Positions 21,265-34,300 of a stretch of DNA of 64,000 nt are shown one piece after another; position 1 is the first letter of the stretch; each line of letters starts with the position of its first letter. The DNA is taken from NCBI GenBank assembly GCA_922989275.2, contig OV277864.1:6200001-6264000 (forward strand), in the 5' to 3' direction. This DNA is from Gari tellinella. Its lineage: Eukaryota; Mollusca; Bivalvia; Cardiida; Psammobiidae. The notes below the pieces were generated by a model. The model made no database searches, had not been told where the DNA came from, and worked only from the letters and a program-made list of their open reading frames with translations. The translations under genes and the position numbers were made by a program.

Positions 21265-21760
21265 CTACATCTTCCTTTGAGAAGTCGAAATAAACATGTT
21301 AAACTGTATTCTGATTGAACCACTCTAATATAGCACCAATCGTGTAAACGACTTTTTATCTAATAATGGTGATTATGTATTGGTTAAAACTGCACAGTTC
21401 ATGCAATATTCCTTTGAACATTCTAATGAAGGCTACCTGTAGCGCTTTTGATACACAACACCCAAAAATTGTTCAAAGCTATTTAATGCCTTAGAGAGTT
21501 GGCCAATTAAATTATTCGTTTAGAAAAATATCATAATTTGAAAGGAAGGGAACGCATTAGTTTCCCCCCTGAAACTTGTGATTTACCTCGAGGCATCTGC
21601 ACATTGTTTGTTTCCATATCTAACGCCGGGTAACAGTACCCAGCGGCTGATCAGAATCCAAACTAATTCATATTCATTTAATCAACCTAAGTCAAAACAT
21701 TGTAGCCTTAGTCTAAATTTTGGCTTACAACAAAAAGACAACATTACAGCTAGGTAAGAG

Positions 21761-22009
21761 TTAACACTTTCATGATCAAATTATTCTGGAGAAATGTTTA
21801 CCCTTCACCACTTTATTGTCGTGTGCATCAGTATTATTGTCTGCTAGACACGTTTCAAAGTTAGATTTAAGGTTGTATGACTTAATATATATCGACAAGA
21901 GTGTCAAACAGTTTTGGTCCTGATCAGACGCCGCGTAACGCGGCGTCTGATCAGGACCAAAACTGTTTGCAAAAGCGCTTTAAGGCGTCATTGAGAGTGA
22001 AAGGGTTAA
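21761..22009. mobile_element. family B MITE, perfect core
   Basis: TTAACACTTTCATGATC to GAGAGTGAAAGGGTTAA. Core at 21901-21971 with arms AACAGTTTTGGTCCTGATC and GATCAGGACCAAAACTGTT around GACGCCGCGTAACGCGGCGTC; I see no mismatch in it. Confidence 0.85.
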
Positions 22010-22168
22010 ATTAGGCCTTTAAAAGACGGCCAAAATGTTCCCAAATTTCAAAGGAAGAGAGACAAAAGCATTATATCTTTTGCATGAGAAGATATTACGG
22101 CAATTTGCATCAATAACTTGAACCGTTCTGATTGGACAAGTAATGGGTTTTCAAAACTAATTCCCTGC

Positions 22169-22388
22169 TACAGTGGAATATACAACATTCAGTTCTGTTA
22201 AAACGCAAATAAACGCAATGCAATAAAATAACGGAATTTTAAGGTTATTAAATCTTAGTTATTTGATCTTAGTGGCAACCAGTTTGGAGTCTGATCAGAG
22301 GCCGAGTTACCCGGCGTCTTGACTGGTTTCAAACTGTTTGCAATTGACATGTTTCTTTTGGAAAGAAAACCGCATTCTCCCATGTGTA
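22169..22388. repeat. family A-like element, diverged
   Basis: TACAGTGGAATATACAAC at the left, then AAACGCAATGCAATAAAA. Core CAACCAGTTTGGAGTCTG ... GTTTCAAACTGTTTGC. The right end CCGCATTCTCCCATGTGTA is altered. Confidence 0.6.
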
Positions 22389-23188
22389 ATAAATTCTGCC
22401 ACGAAATTGCCGTTGGGAAACATTTTCAAGTTCAATTTAATAATATTTCACTAAAGAAGAATCGTTGCTTATTCAAGTAATCTGGATCCAGATCAGATTC
22501 CGAGTAACATCGCGAAAGCCGTGGACGTAAACGGAAGTAAATGCAAGACATTTGGCGATCGACACTTGAATGCATAATAAAATCTAATTAAAGGATATAG
22601 AGGTCTTTGTCGGATGGATTGAATGTCAATGTTTCTAAATTGTGCAAGTAATTTTCTTTTGAAATCTAAAACTCGTATATTTTATTTCAACTAACATCAT
22701 AACAATTTAGCCACTTAAGGGAATTCAAAATTGCACGATAATAAAATGTATGTGAAATTACTATGCATCGGAAGAAAGACTTGAATTGATCAAGTTGAGA
22801 CCTTGTTAAAGTTATACGTTTCATTGCAAAAATGTTTGTTTTGTATGGTCTCTTTACTGTGGTACTGAGTTCAAAGCTATAATATGTGTAATCCTAAAAA
22901 GACGTGCTTCGTATATATATCTCTCTCTGATAACGTAATTGAAGATTTACTGATAGCTTGTTATATTGTAGATGTGTTCGCCAAGTTTCTGTAAATATAA
23001 CTATTATCATTTATACGAATTATTTCAAATTATTTCCGCCGTTTTAAAGCATTAGAATATAGAAATAAATGTAAGAAGGATAGCCAAACGTGTATTACAT
23101 TGCCACGTTTCGAAGAAGCATGAAGCAGGAATTGAATCTATAAAGAATACTTAACTCGGGCTGTTCTAATATGTGTATGATACATGTA
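22389..23188. other. no gene seen
   Basis: A core remnant at about 22480 (ATCTGGATCCAGATCAGATTC) and nothing else recognisable. AT-rich, no coding exon. Confidence 0.45.
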
Positions 23189-23443
23189 CAGGGCTGCCAT
23201 TTTTCGGATTTTCCCTAAGTATTCGGATTTTTATCCCAGCAGATCGTAGCTTAAATCAGGCTGAAAGTAAAGCAGAATGCGTCTTAAGGCTCATTCTGCT
23301 TTACTTTCAACTTGTTTTAAGCAGTCATGTGTCTTCAAAACAAGAAAAAGACTACGGGGTAATGGTACGGTTAGTAAAATTTCGTCTGAAAAATTGAAAA
23401 ATTGAAATCTTAGGAATTCTATTATCAACTTATGGCAGCCCTG
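23189..23443. mobile_element. family K MITE with C-type core
   Basis: CAGGGCTGCCATTTTTCGG to AACTTATGGCAGCCCTG. Next to the left end, GGATTTTCCCTAAG and GGATTTTTATCCCAGC; the hairpin AAAGCAGAATGCG ... CATTCTGCTTTAC in the middle. Flanks CATGTA and ATGATA do not give a clean duplication here. Confidence 0.78.
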
Positions 23444-23487
23444 ATGATAAGTCCATGGTAATCTGATGTTTGAATGAACGAAGATAT

Positions 23488-23622
23488 TGAATTAGTGTGT
23501 TTTCAGTAATGAATTCATTGAACGAGTTGGGTGTTGGATAACATAATATGGCACAGGCCTTTGGCAAGAATAATATAATCCAACGAGTACAATGAATTCA
23601 ATTCTGAAAACACACGAAGTAA
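23488..23622. repeat. palindromic element
   Basis: GTGTGTTTTCAGTAATGAAT and ATTCAATTCTGAAAACACAC are inverted arms, continued inwards by TCATTGAACGAGTTGG and CCAACGAGTACAATGA. Spacer about 45 bp with no open frame. Confidence 0.65.
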
Positions 23623-23806
23623 ACATTCTATTTACCACATAAAAAACCAATGAGAAAACAAAATCAATGTGTTTTAAACATACTCTGATAAAATATTTAT
23701 TTTTTAATCATCCCTGCTCTTAATCATCCCATCTTATCAATCTATCGGCGATATATGACATAACAAGCCGTAAAACCCAACTCATCCTTCGATCAATCAA
23801 TTAAGG

Positions 23807-24029
23807 TTCAACCCCTTCACTGCCATGACGTCATCAAATTTAGACAATTGTCGTCTGCTTCTACTTCTAAAATTCAATTTTAGGTACATGTATTTTGACT
23901 CAAGAAATATCGAAACGGGCGTCAAATAGTTTGAATCCTGATCAGACGCCGCATCACGCGGCGTCTGATCAGGATCCAAACTGTTTGCAAATAACTATTG
24001 TATTCGGGGTAAGGAAGCGCAGGGGTTAA
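23807..24029. mobile_element. family B MITE
   Basis: TTCAACCCCTTCACTGCC at the left (one change in TTAA) and GCGCAGGGGTTAA at the right. ATGACGTCATC and ACAATTGTCGTCTGC follow the left end. Core AATAGTTTGAATCCTGATC ... GATCAGGATCCAAACTGTT with loop GCCGCATCACGCGGC. The word CGTAAAACCCAACTCATCC just upstream recurs at 41.27 kb. Confidence 0.82.
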
Positions 24030-24392
24030 TCTGAACTCTGACTAAAATGACTATTTGATAGTTCGTAATGACGTCATTATTTTGTAACGTCAGACATTAA
24101 AAAACCCAGATTTGTTCATGCTAAAATATGTTCAATCAGTTTAGTCTGCGTCACTGTTAATAGCACGTTTCCTTTTTTACTGGGGTTTCAAGGGAGAAAA
24201 ACATGAATTTAGACCAAGTAGACACTTGTAAATGTTTCTTTGGCTCGTGGTGTTCTAAGCTGGTTAAACTTAACTGTTTTTACAGTTCATGTAATAATAC
24301 AGGATTTTGTTGATTCAGAAATTAGTATGTTACATGTATATGCACATTTTGGTCATATGATTTTTACTGCATCTTTTATTTCACACCATGAG

Positions 24393-24520
24393 TGTTGATG
24401 TAGGATAGGAATTTTCTCCCCCGAGGGTCAGAAAATTCATGCAAGGACGAGGCTTGCCGTGTCTCTGTGTCAATTTTCTGACCCGAGGGGGAGAAAATCA
24501 AATCCTATCCTACATCAACA
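24393..24520. repeat. palindrome with CCCGAGGG arms
   Basis: TGTTGATGTAGGATAGGA and TCCTATCCTACATCAACA are perfect outer arms; inside, TTTTCTCCCCCGAGGGTCAG pairs with CTGACCCGAGGGGGAGAAAA. Centre AAGGACGAGGCTTGCCGTG. A snap-back MITE or a fold-back remnant. Confidence 0.7.
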
Positions 24521-25322
24521 AAACGAATGGTGGAATTTTTCTCCCATTTTAATTATTAAACTATGATGTAAATAAGGAACTAATTGCAGTTTCTGTGCAC
24601 TTTTTTCCGCTAATACACGACGTTGTTTATAGTGACGTCGTCCGAAATGACATCATTTAGTTACCCGTGTCATGCAGCGCTTATGGTTAAGCTGGGCAAA
24701 CAATAAAAGACGTCACGTGGTATGGAGGATAAAGAAATTCCACATGGGGAATATCTCTATCCAACATGGGCGAAAATGGGAGAAATATCATTATCGCATC
24801 TTCTCCATTTTTAACCATTTTATGTGTCGCGGTGCCGTAAAACAATCTCAAGCAATCATGTTTATCACAGGATCTGTTCATATGACACCCTCTATATACT
24901 GGATGACCTTAACCCCTATCTGTAGGAGGTGCGATGAATAGCGTCTTGTACGTTATCTGTAATGTCCTTATTTTTCTGAATACTCGTATATATGATTTTA
25001 TATAAACCAATATAATGGGGTTTGAACCAAAAACATTTCGAGCGTTGATTAATAATGACGGCCTACTTTGTTGTTACACAAACTTCTTACTCAATATCCT
25101 ACATAAAATAGTTGAAAGATAAAGCTACAGCGGAAAACATTATGTGACAAGACCGTTTAATTGTTACATCCATTGAGTGCCTGACAATTTATATTAATGT
25201 ATATTTCATAAACCATTGTGTTGAGTACTTTTACTTAAAAACTATTTCATTTGATTTCATAGTTTTAAGTTGTTTACTACATTCCTTGCAATGACCATAT
25301 GTTTTCGGATATTAAAAAGATG
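24521..25322. other. no gene seen
   Basis: Contains ATAGTGACGTCGTCCGAAAT and short open frames on both strands at 24672-24941, which lack recognisable domains. No exon-like signal. Confidence 0.4.
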
Positions 25323-25572
25323 TACAGTGGAGAATCTGTTATTCTTTCCCGTTTAAACGCAAACGTACGCAAACGCAAAGCACTAAAACGTAGAAAAGAA
25401 CAACTTTTTGACAATTCTGATATTTCATGTTTATCTTGGTGGCAAACAGTTTGTAGCCTGATCAGACGCCGGGTTACCCGGCGTCTGATCTGGCTCCAAA
25501 CTGTTTGCACTGCGAATAATAGGTTTAGAGTAAACGCGTTTATTGGGAAAGAATAACACATTCTCCACTGTA
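25323..25572. mobile_element. family A MITE, 250 bp, intact
   Basis: TACAGTGGAGAATCTGTTAT to ATTCTCCACTGTA, same orientation as the 5.92-kb copy and nearly identical to it. One arm reads TTTGTAGCCTGATC where most copies have TTTGGAGCC. Confidence 0.87.
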
Positions 25573-25746
25573 TACCCACTACATTTTCCAGTGCAAAAAA
25601 TAATAATTAAGAAAGTGTACATTCTAGATTAGTTATTCCTTACCTGAAACTTGTCAAATCAATTTGATTATATGTTACCCAATTCTAAACCTTTTTTATT
25701 ACATTGGCCTAGGTTCACTACCATATTACAAACAATTTAGACCCAC

Positions 25747-25989
25747 ACAGTGGATATGTTATTATTTCCTGTTTAACAGAAACTGGAGTAAAAAGCTGTG
25801 TAATAACGTAGAAAATGGCAACTTGTTTCAAGTGTTTATCGTATACTGTTGTTTTGAAAATCAAACAAATGGAAGTCTGGTCTGACACGGGGTAATCCAG
25901 TGTCAGATCTGGATCAACAATGTTAGCAAAGGTCATAAGAGCTTAGCATAAATGCCTTTATTGGGGATGAATAATATTTTCTCTACTCT
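25747..25989. repeat. family A-like element, diverged
   Basis: CACAGTGGATATGTTATTAT with TTTCCTGTTTAAC at the left, a decayed core (TCTGACACGGGGTAATCCAG), then TTAGCATAAATGCCTTTATTG and TTTTCTCTACTCTA at the right. Confidence 0.55.
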
Positions 25990-26421
25990 AGCAAATTTCA
26001 TGCTAGTCGGTGTCTAATATAGAGTCCGCATTTTTGAGACCCGTAACGACATTTCCTATGATTTGATTTTAAATGTGACAAGTATTAGCATGGGATAATT
26101 TTTTTAACAAACGGAAACACAGTCTAGTAATGAAGCTTTTAGAATACGAGAAAACAGTTTTTTCTTGACCATGCGTACCAAAAACAAGTACATGTCCTAA
26201 CATGGACCGCTAATTGGTAGGAGTAAAATATGTTTCCTATATTGTAAAGTGCTGGAGAGAAAAACGGCGTCACGCGATATGGGCCTAGTTTACACAAGTC
26301 CATAGTTACGGTCATGTTGTTCATATATAAGTAGGATATCAGTAACAATCAGTCAGTCAATGAGCGCATACCACGGCATGTAATTATCCAAAGTATGCTA
26401 AGTTCAATGTCGCTGATATAT

Positions 26422-26489
26422 ACAAACAGTTTGAATCCTGATCAGACGCCGGGATACCCGACGTCTGATCAGGATCCAAACTGTTTGAC
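26422..26489. repeat. core hairpin without clear ends
   Basis: CAAACAGTTTGAATCCTGAT and ATCAGGATCCAAACTGTTTG around CAGACGCCGGGATACCCGACG. Well preserved, but no A, B or D ends lie nearby, suggesting a further family or eroded ends. Confidence 0.65.
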
Positions 26490-27690
26490 ACTCTATGTTA
26501 AGCTTTACATCATATGAATATTCTTGAACATTGATATTGATATATTTTACTTACGACATGTTTAGAGGCAAACGGTGATTTAGCATGATGATGTTTACCG
26601 CTGAGTAAGGATACTAGGCGACGTAGTGCTAATGGATTTTACTCCCTAGTGTCCATTAAACCAGAACAAACAAATGAGCCATGCCTGCTTATCTTTGAAC
26701 TTAAATGCATCTATATGCAATATCTGTAAAATAATCCTAGACACGTTTCAAACAAGGATGGTTTTACAATTGTTTCGTCAAAGTTTCATTCTTCCCCTCT
26801 TTGTTTTATTCTTGAACATATTCTCAAAGTTGTTCGACTGGGAGTTGTTAATAATAAAACCTGTGTTTTGAGGCCATTCAATGAAGAATCATAGGGTCTC
26901 TGAAGACATGGTGAAGTGATGCACTATTTTTTGTAGGTGCATTAATGTTACAGTTGTCTTAAGTACTTAAAGACTGCCAGTGCAGCTTCGATTGACTGAC
27001 ATGGTAAAAAGGCTTGATTGAAAACCACTTAAGATAAACAAAATACATGTACATTATTTCCCTTACAAGTTGCATTGACGCAAATTCGTAATTCTATAAT
27101 ACATTGCCTTAACCCTTTCAAAGTTGATTTTTTTGAAAGGACCCTCCAATTTCTAAACAATTAGCGGTTTCCATTGACGTTCAAGGGTGTGTGTGCCATA
27201 CGTGTTTTTGAATAGGACATTGTAGATCCATTTCATAGTGTTCCTGAGGTAGCCGAAACTCTTCATCCTGACTGTTTGCAGTTAGGATGCATATATCCGT
27301 TGCCAGCACTGTAGGAGTTCAGTCTGGCATCTTGTTAAAACTTGTACTTCCTTGCAGTGTTGAAGCATCCTTTAAACGAAATTAAACGAAACGTATTGCA
27401 ATAAAATGTAACAAAGAATGTTTTAAAAATTTGGAAATTATTTTAAGGCTGTGCGCCAAACAGTTTGGAGCCTATTAGAAGCGGAAAAATCAAGCTACTC
27501 CAAAACTTACGAACATTCGTTCTTGAAGTACAAGTGCATTTAGGTAGGAAACCATAACGATTTGTCTGTCTTAAGCTTTTTCATCCCTAACATATTCAAT
27601 GGAAAACCCCGTTGTCCAATAAAGTTCAATCCATTCTGGATTAGAACTAATAAGGGTTAATTTAAATAATATACTGCAAATTGTCAAACA
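26490..27690. other. no confirmed gene; possible signal-peptide frame
   Basis: An ATG at 26758 opens MVLQLFRQSFILPLFVLFLN, which looks like a signal peptide, upstream of the receptor gene. No donor of usable quality and phase follows, so it is not called as an exon. A decayed A half lies at about 27370-27490. Confidence 0.3.
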
Positions 27691-27691
27691 G

Positions 27692-27752
27692 TAGAGTCTT
27701 GATCAGATATCTCATGCAGAATACTTCATATCAGGGTCTGCTCTGTTTGCAT
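27692..27752. repeat. G-type core, decayed
   Basis: GTCAAACAGTAGAGTCTTGA and TCAGGGTCTGCTCTGTTTGC around GATATCTCATGCAGAATAC. The centre no longer pairs. Confidence 0.5.
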
Positions 27753-27786
27753 AGTACAATTGTACTATCCACTATTTCACTGCTTG

Positions 27787-28000
27787 TTAACTCTTTCATT
27801 ATCAATGACGCCAAAAGGCTCCCTTGCAAACAGTTTGGATCATGATCAGACGTCGCTTAACGCGATCAGGATCAAAACCTAGTTGACACTCATTTTGAAA
27901 TTTCTTCAGTCATATAGCCTTAAATTTAACTTTGAAACGATATTGCAGACAACAATATTGAAGCAGGCGACAATATGGCGGTAAGAAAGTATGGGAGTAA
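27787..28000. mobile_element. family B MITE just upstream of a receptor exon
   Basis: TTAACTCTTTCATTATCAATG at the left; GGCGGTAAGAAAGTATGGG at the right. Core CAAACAGTTTGGATCATG with a shortened loop (GTCGCTTAACGCGATC). It ends roughly 100 bp before the first recognised nAChR exon. Confidence 0.65.
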
Positions 28001-28096
28001 AAAGCTCACAATAAATTTGATCATAAAGGATTTATGACGAGTGTTCGCGTCGCTAGGGTAGAAAGTGTTAAAACATTGGTTTTGTTATAATTCCAG

Positions 28097-28350
28097 TATA
28101 CGGGTATCAACAGGCAGCTGATATTGTCGATATTTACAACAAGAAATTGTCGGAAACGGAAGTGACGTACAAATATGAAACTGAGAAAGAGGAGATGCGA
28201 AAAATGCACCATACTCAGGGAGTTCCGGATGAGCAGAGATTGATGAGGTACTTGTTCATGGGATATGAGAAGACAGTGAGGCCCGTGCGCAACGCAAGTA
28301 CCCCTGTCGTCATCAGGATGGGTCTAACATTGACGCAGATATTTGATATG
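28097..28350 (+). CDS. nAChR exon: N-terminal helix and beta1
   Basis: Reads ...[12 protein letters not shown]... [41 protein letters not shown], then GTAAAT. The N-terminal part before DEQRL is unusually long and charged ([13 protein letters not shown]). I chose the acceptor after TTTTGTTATAATTCCAG for its pyrimidine tract (phase 1); AG at 28112-28113 (phase 0) is the alternative. An in-frame stop at 28069 rules out extension further upstream. Confidence 0.88.
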
Positions 28351-31300
28351 GTAAATATGGTTAAGTGTTTCAGAAGAGACGATTGTATTATTTACGGAAC
28401 GGAAATACAATGCAATACCTTGTAAATTGCAATTTCTTAAAAATGTTGGCAATTGTTTATCATCTGAATGACAATCAGTTTTGAGTCAGAACAAACGCCG
28501 GATTATGTTGCCTTTGATCTGACGACATGTTTGCAATCAGCATAAGCTATATAGCATATACGTGTTTATTGGGAAATAATTCCAGTCTTTTCCACTGTTC
28601 GATAACGCTAGTGAATTAACATTGATGTCAAAAAAGCAGGTGACAGCGTATTTTAGCTTGATGAAAGTACACTCAAAACGTTATTCTTTCCCGTTTAAAC
28701 GCAAACGAAACGCAAGTGCAAAATACTAAAAAGTAGGAAATTTTTCTAAATTTTCAACTATCTCTTTCAATCTGAGGAGCAAACAGCTTGGAGCCTGATC
28801 AAACGCCGGGTTTCCCTGCTTCTGATCTGGCTCCAAACTGTTTGCAATGGAAATAATTGTTTTAACGTAAATGCGTTTATTAAATAAATTGGCTTCTGAT
28901 CTGGCTCCAAACTGTTTGCTATGGAAATTATTGTTTTAACGTAAATGCGTTTATTTAAGAAATTGTAATTTCCTACATTTTAGTGTTTTGCGTTTGTGTT
29001 TCGTTTGCGTTTCGATTGCGTTTAAACGAGAAAGAATAACGTTTTTTCCAGTGTACCACAGGTTCGACAATACATACAAATACGCTGTTGGCTACAATAA
29101 AACTATTACTGCAATTCAATTTGAAGTAGCCGTCCAATTTAGCTGACGTCAAATGATGTAGATAGTTCGGTAGCTGTCAATTGCCAGTCATTGGGAAAAT
29201 ATAGGGAGAATGTAAAATGACAGACTGTCAAAGTGAGAACTCTAACGGCCGTGTCTCTGAGTCTACTGTACAAATCATCTGCGTCCGATCTTATTGAATT
29301 TCGTCCCTAAACGTCGGCGGATACTGGACTGTGTAAATAAATGTTTATACTGAAACTCTTATTTATCGGCATGGGTACTTGCCTCTGACGTATTGCCGAT
29401 TGCTCTCCAAATAATTCTTTCGCACTCGATCAAGAACGTATGTATCATATTTTTTTTATTACCGACTGGAATAAATCACCCTCCCTCTATCCCACAGAAT
29501 TGTCTTATTAGTATGCCATGTGTCAGTCGATAACGGTCTAAGCAGACTTTATAACGAAGTGTGCAGGCGAGTGAGACACGATACTATTACAGAATAAATT
29601 GCTCCCTTCCCTGGCGAAATTTATGGCTCTTAATTAAGACCATAGTAATCCTCTGCGGGCAAATCTCCGCCAGTTAGAAGTCTCCCTGGAATATTGCGAT
29701 TAGCAATCCTTCACAATTATTATGGTCACCAGTGCTATCAATAAGGTATGCAGAGACAACTGGATAACTCGAATTCTTGGAAAAGTCGAACGTTTTCGTG
29801 GTTTCAACTTAACGTACGAGGGGCAAGCATAATTATGTGTATTGTTTTTAAATAACGAATATACTCTTCACTAAGCTTGAAAAATTGGCTTGTTAAAACA
29901 TAGTAAAAGTAGTCCTTAATTTGACATACTGTACATTGTACTTATACTAGAAATTATGAATACCAGGTACGTTTGAAGTTCGGATTAAGCGATTTTGAGT
30001 TAACTGTCTTACTTGGAAATACGGGGAAGTTTGACTTTACCAGATTCGTCTGTACCTTGTAAAATGGCATCCGATTGCTTGAAAGTATGCCTATATCTGC
30101 TAGTGTATAGGTACACCCAGTACAGTAGTATATGTATCTGTTTGACAAACGGACACAAGGGGCACACAGGAGGATATTTGATATTTTATCCTACCATGCC
30201 ATCCAAATTATTATATAGAGAATAATAAATTTCTTTGGGTTGATATGAAAAATATATCACGAGAATGGGTTGTTATCTGGTTGAAAAACGAGCCCGCAGG
30301 ACGAGTTTTAACCAGATAACAACCCATTCGAGTGATATATTTTTCATATCTATTCTAAGGAATTGATTATTCTATTTATTATATATATTTTAAAGACGTT
30401 TTTACAGGAAAAAACCCACACAAAATTGATTATTTACGTCACAAAACTAATTATGACGTGACGTCATAAAAAGTGATATCATCACTACATGTAGTGATGA
30501 TATCAACAGTGACGATATGAAATTTATCTAACTGAGAAATCTCTATAAATCATCGATAGGTATATAATAAATTGTTTTAATACTTCACGTAGTCCGGGAA
30601 CAAGTAAAGAAGCACATTCTTTCCAGTAAATAATGCACCAATCTTTCCAATTATACTCGAATTTACCATTACATGTATAAGACAATAATTTCAATTCCAT
30701 ATAGTGCCATGCCAGATCAGACGCCAATTGTCTCAGCACAAACCGCGTTTCTTGGAAAAGTTAAACATCATTTCCTCTGTACAATGATATTGAAAAACAT
30801 AGACTTCAAAACTGAGAGTCTCTGAAATTAATAAAAAAATTTATCTGAAAGGAAATAACATCAATATTTTAAAACAATAAAAGTTACTTGTACTTCGACT
30901 CTTCACACCCAGATTTGTGCCTAGCATCCCTATGTCTTAAGCGTTACTATTGTCTTGTATTTGGCAACCATCTGTATAAAAGAGTGCGTATGCTCGTTCT
31001 TTGCTTAACTCTTTGAAACATAGTATATATCCGAATTCAATAAACAGTGTGCAAATAAAGAGAATAATTGCCCTATGCAAACAGTGAAAGCTCAGATAAT
31101 GCTCATTTAGGGGCCATCTGATCTGAGTCATCAATGTTTCTCAATTATCATGTATTGTAAAACCTAACATTGATCAGTTAAAAATATCTAGCCTTAATCT
31201 AAGATGTCCATATGAAGTTTTAAAAATGAATAATTTTAATATCGATAAACATAAATCAAACGAATGAGGAAATGTCACTACAAGAGTATTGATAAGTGAA

Positions 31301-34300
31301 TTGAAATACTCGAATTCTTATAATAATATATCTTTTAACACTTATTATATTAACCCTTAGGTTCAGTCTTCTGATTGAACAATCCTAACACTATAACAAT
31401 GTCTGGTCAATATTATTGTCTTTCTTTTGTTTCAAACTTAGATATTAACTTAATTTGACAGCAAACCCATATTTGCGAGAGTCGAACAGTTTAGATCTTG
31501 ACATGGTGCCCGTTTCATAAAACATCTTACGACAAATGTTGTCGTAAGTCAAAACTTTAAAATACATTTAATCTCTGATTTCTCTAGCTAATCCTGTCTT
31601 GTGACATCTTTTTGGAATCGTCTTTTCAAGACGATTCCAAAAAGATGTCACAAGACAGGATTAGATGGAGAAATAAAAAATAATTGATACTTTTATAATG
31701 TGACTTACGACAACATTTGTCGTAAGAAGTTTTATGAAACGGGCCCCAGATGCCGTATTACTCTGATTAAGATCAAACCTGTTTGCAATATAACTACAGT
31801 TGCCTATATCAGTGGAATGATTAAACACTCTGTTTTTTCAACATGGTTTTGTTATATCGACTGACAATAACACCCTACTATGCTCCTTCTCAACAACAAC
31901 ACTCAATAGGATACAAAGATTGTGTGTGTTGTTCGAAAGGAATTGTTATAGGGAGGAAAAAATAAGGCTTGGCTTACACTTGCAAACGGCTTGAATCCAG
32001 ATCAGACACTGCGAAATGCGGCGTCTGAGCTGGATTCAAGCTATTTGTCACTAGTCATTTTATAGCTATGTCAAAATATCCACTAAAATGTAACTTTATT
32101 AAGAAAAAGCAGACAATTTAAAGCAGACTATATTGCAGCAATTTAAGCTAGAGACAAAAATGTATTGTTTTGGGAACAGCGAAAACATCGTTGGAAGGAG
32201 GGAATTGTTGTTTGGAGGGCCGTTGTTGGGAGGGAGAACTGTATTCAATTACTTAATGTGCCTGACATGTAGTCAATACGCTTTCTTATTTCTTCAAGGC
32301 TCTTTTTCGGTCTTCATCCCTTGACGGGTAAACATTATACTTGCGTTACAAATTGTTCTAAAGTTACATTACAATCTTGTCAAAATCTGACGAGTTTCGA
32401 TGGTGTAGGCAGATATCATCACATATTCTGCTATGTTATTGCCTGCTACGAGTTTATCGAACGCAACTATTTGTTAAAATGCATTTGTGTGGGATTTAAG
32501 GTAGAGAAACGTCAAGACGAGTGTCAGACAGTTTGGTTCCTGATCAGACGCTGGGATATTCGATGTGTGATAAGGATCTAGACTGTTTGCGAATATCGCT
32601 GGAATGGCGAGTAGCAGGATATTGGTTGGCTCCCATGGGTTGCCCGCCGTTCTATTCAATCGAAACTGAAAAACATGAGCTTTTAGTGATAAGCAAATAT
32701 ACAGTAGAGAAAACGTTATTCTTTCCCAATAAACGCGTTTACGCTAAAACTATTATTTGCAGTGCAAACAGTTTGGAGCCAGATCAGACGCCGGGTTACC
32801 CGGCGTCTGATCAGGCTCCAAACTGTTTGCCACCAAGATAAACATATATTATCAGAATTGACCAAAAGTTGTACTTTTCTACGTTTTAGTGCTTTGCGTT
32901 TGCGTACGTTTGCGTTTAAACGGGAAAGAATAACAGATTCTCCAAAGTAGCTCCACAGTGGAAAAGCGCAGCATTAACCCCTTCGATGCAATGACGTCAT
33001 CTACTGTACACAATTCTCGTCTGCTCTAACCTTTTCCCTCTAAATGATGCTTACGTAAAAGCGCGTTTGCAAACAGTTTGGATCCTTATCAGACGCCGCG
33101 TAACGCGACGTCTGATCATGATCCAAACTGTTTTACACTCGTTTTTAAAATTTATTATGTCATATTGCCTTATTGTTTTACTTTGAAACGACAATGCAGA
33201 CAACAAAGTTGAAGCGGATAACAATGATACGGTGAAGGGTTGAAAATCTCAAGAAAATGTTGGTAATTGTAATCATTCTATTTCCTCCATGATATAATAA
33301 CCAGTCTGACAAACCCTTTTATAATATCGTGGGCTTGTTGTTTTGTCTGCTTTTATTGATTCAATTTGGAATCATATTCAGGTTTTACTTAATGCGGCGT
33401 CTGGTCAGAATCCAAATTATTTGTAAATATTAGTGTTGTCGTGTTGTGCAAATGTTGGTGTTGAAAGGTTTGAAGAAACGCTCATTAGGTAATCAACTAT
33501 TAAACACGATGATTAAAGGGAAGGGACTTGCAGCAACATGGAGACTAATAATCTTTCTAGGAAGTTAATTATTCTGCACCCAGTCGACACTTGTCTTGTA
33601 CGGTCAATGTTTGTTAAGTTTCTTCTTCACAGATCATTGGCTAATCGTAAAGACAGTAGATTGTTTAATGCAGGATTAACGCAGACAGTGTATATGATCT
33701 ACATCATCTTTCTAATATTCTAATCCTACACTTAGTAGGTACAATGAATAAACGTACATTCAATAAAATATCATTAAAACAGATGAGTATAAATGAAGAA
33801 TAGAAGAGAATTCAGATACCTCATAAAAAGCTTTCTGCATCGTATACTCCGGTATTAAGCAGTCGTCTACTGTTGGAAATATCACATGTTATATTTACTA
33901 GTGGTCGCTTAAAACAAGACTGATTGTATTTAAAAAACCATACTGGATAAAGATCAGATACAGTGGAGAAGACGTTATTCTTTCCCGAGTAACTATTTCC
34001 TTGCCAAGTTTTATCGTCTGCTTTAACAATTTCACCGCTAAATTATCGTCTGCATTCACAGTGTCGTCTGCAACATTTTGCCAAGTCAGATTTAGAGCAT
34101 ATTTGACTGAAGAAATATCGATATGAATTTAAACAGTTGGGATCCTGATCAGACGCCGCGTCACGCGGCGTCTGATCAGGATTCCAACTGTTTGCAATGT
34201 CGCCGACATTGGCAGTTAAAGAGTTTTAAAAAACACCAAACGCAATTGCAATATAATGAAGAATTTTAGAACTTTTTGAAAGTTTTATGACTCATTTCAA

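Noticed and set aside
26758..26862. Signal peptide-like frame as the receptor's first exon
   Set aside because: Only a poor GT site (GTGTTT) gives a compatible phase, and only with the weaker acceptor. Kept as a lead, not annotated as an exon.
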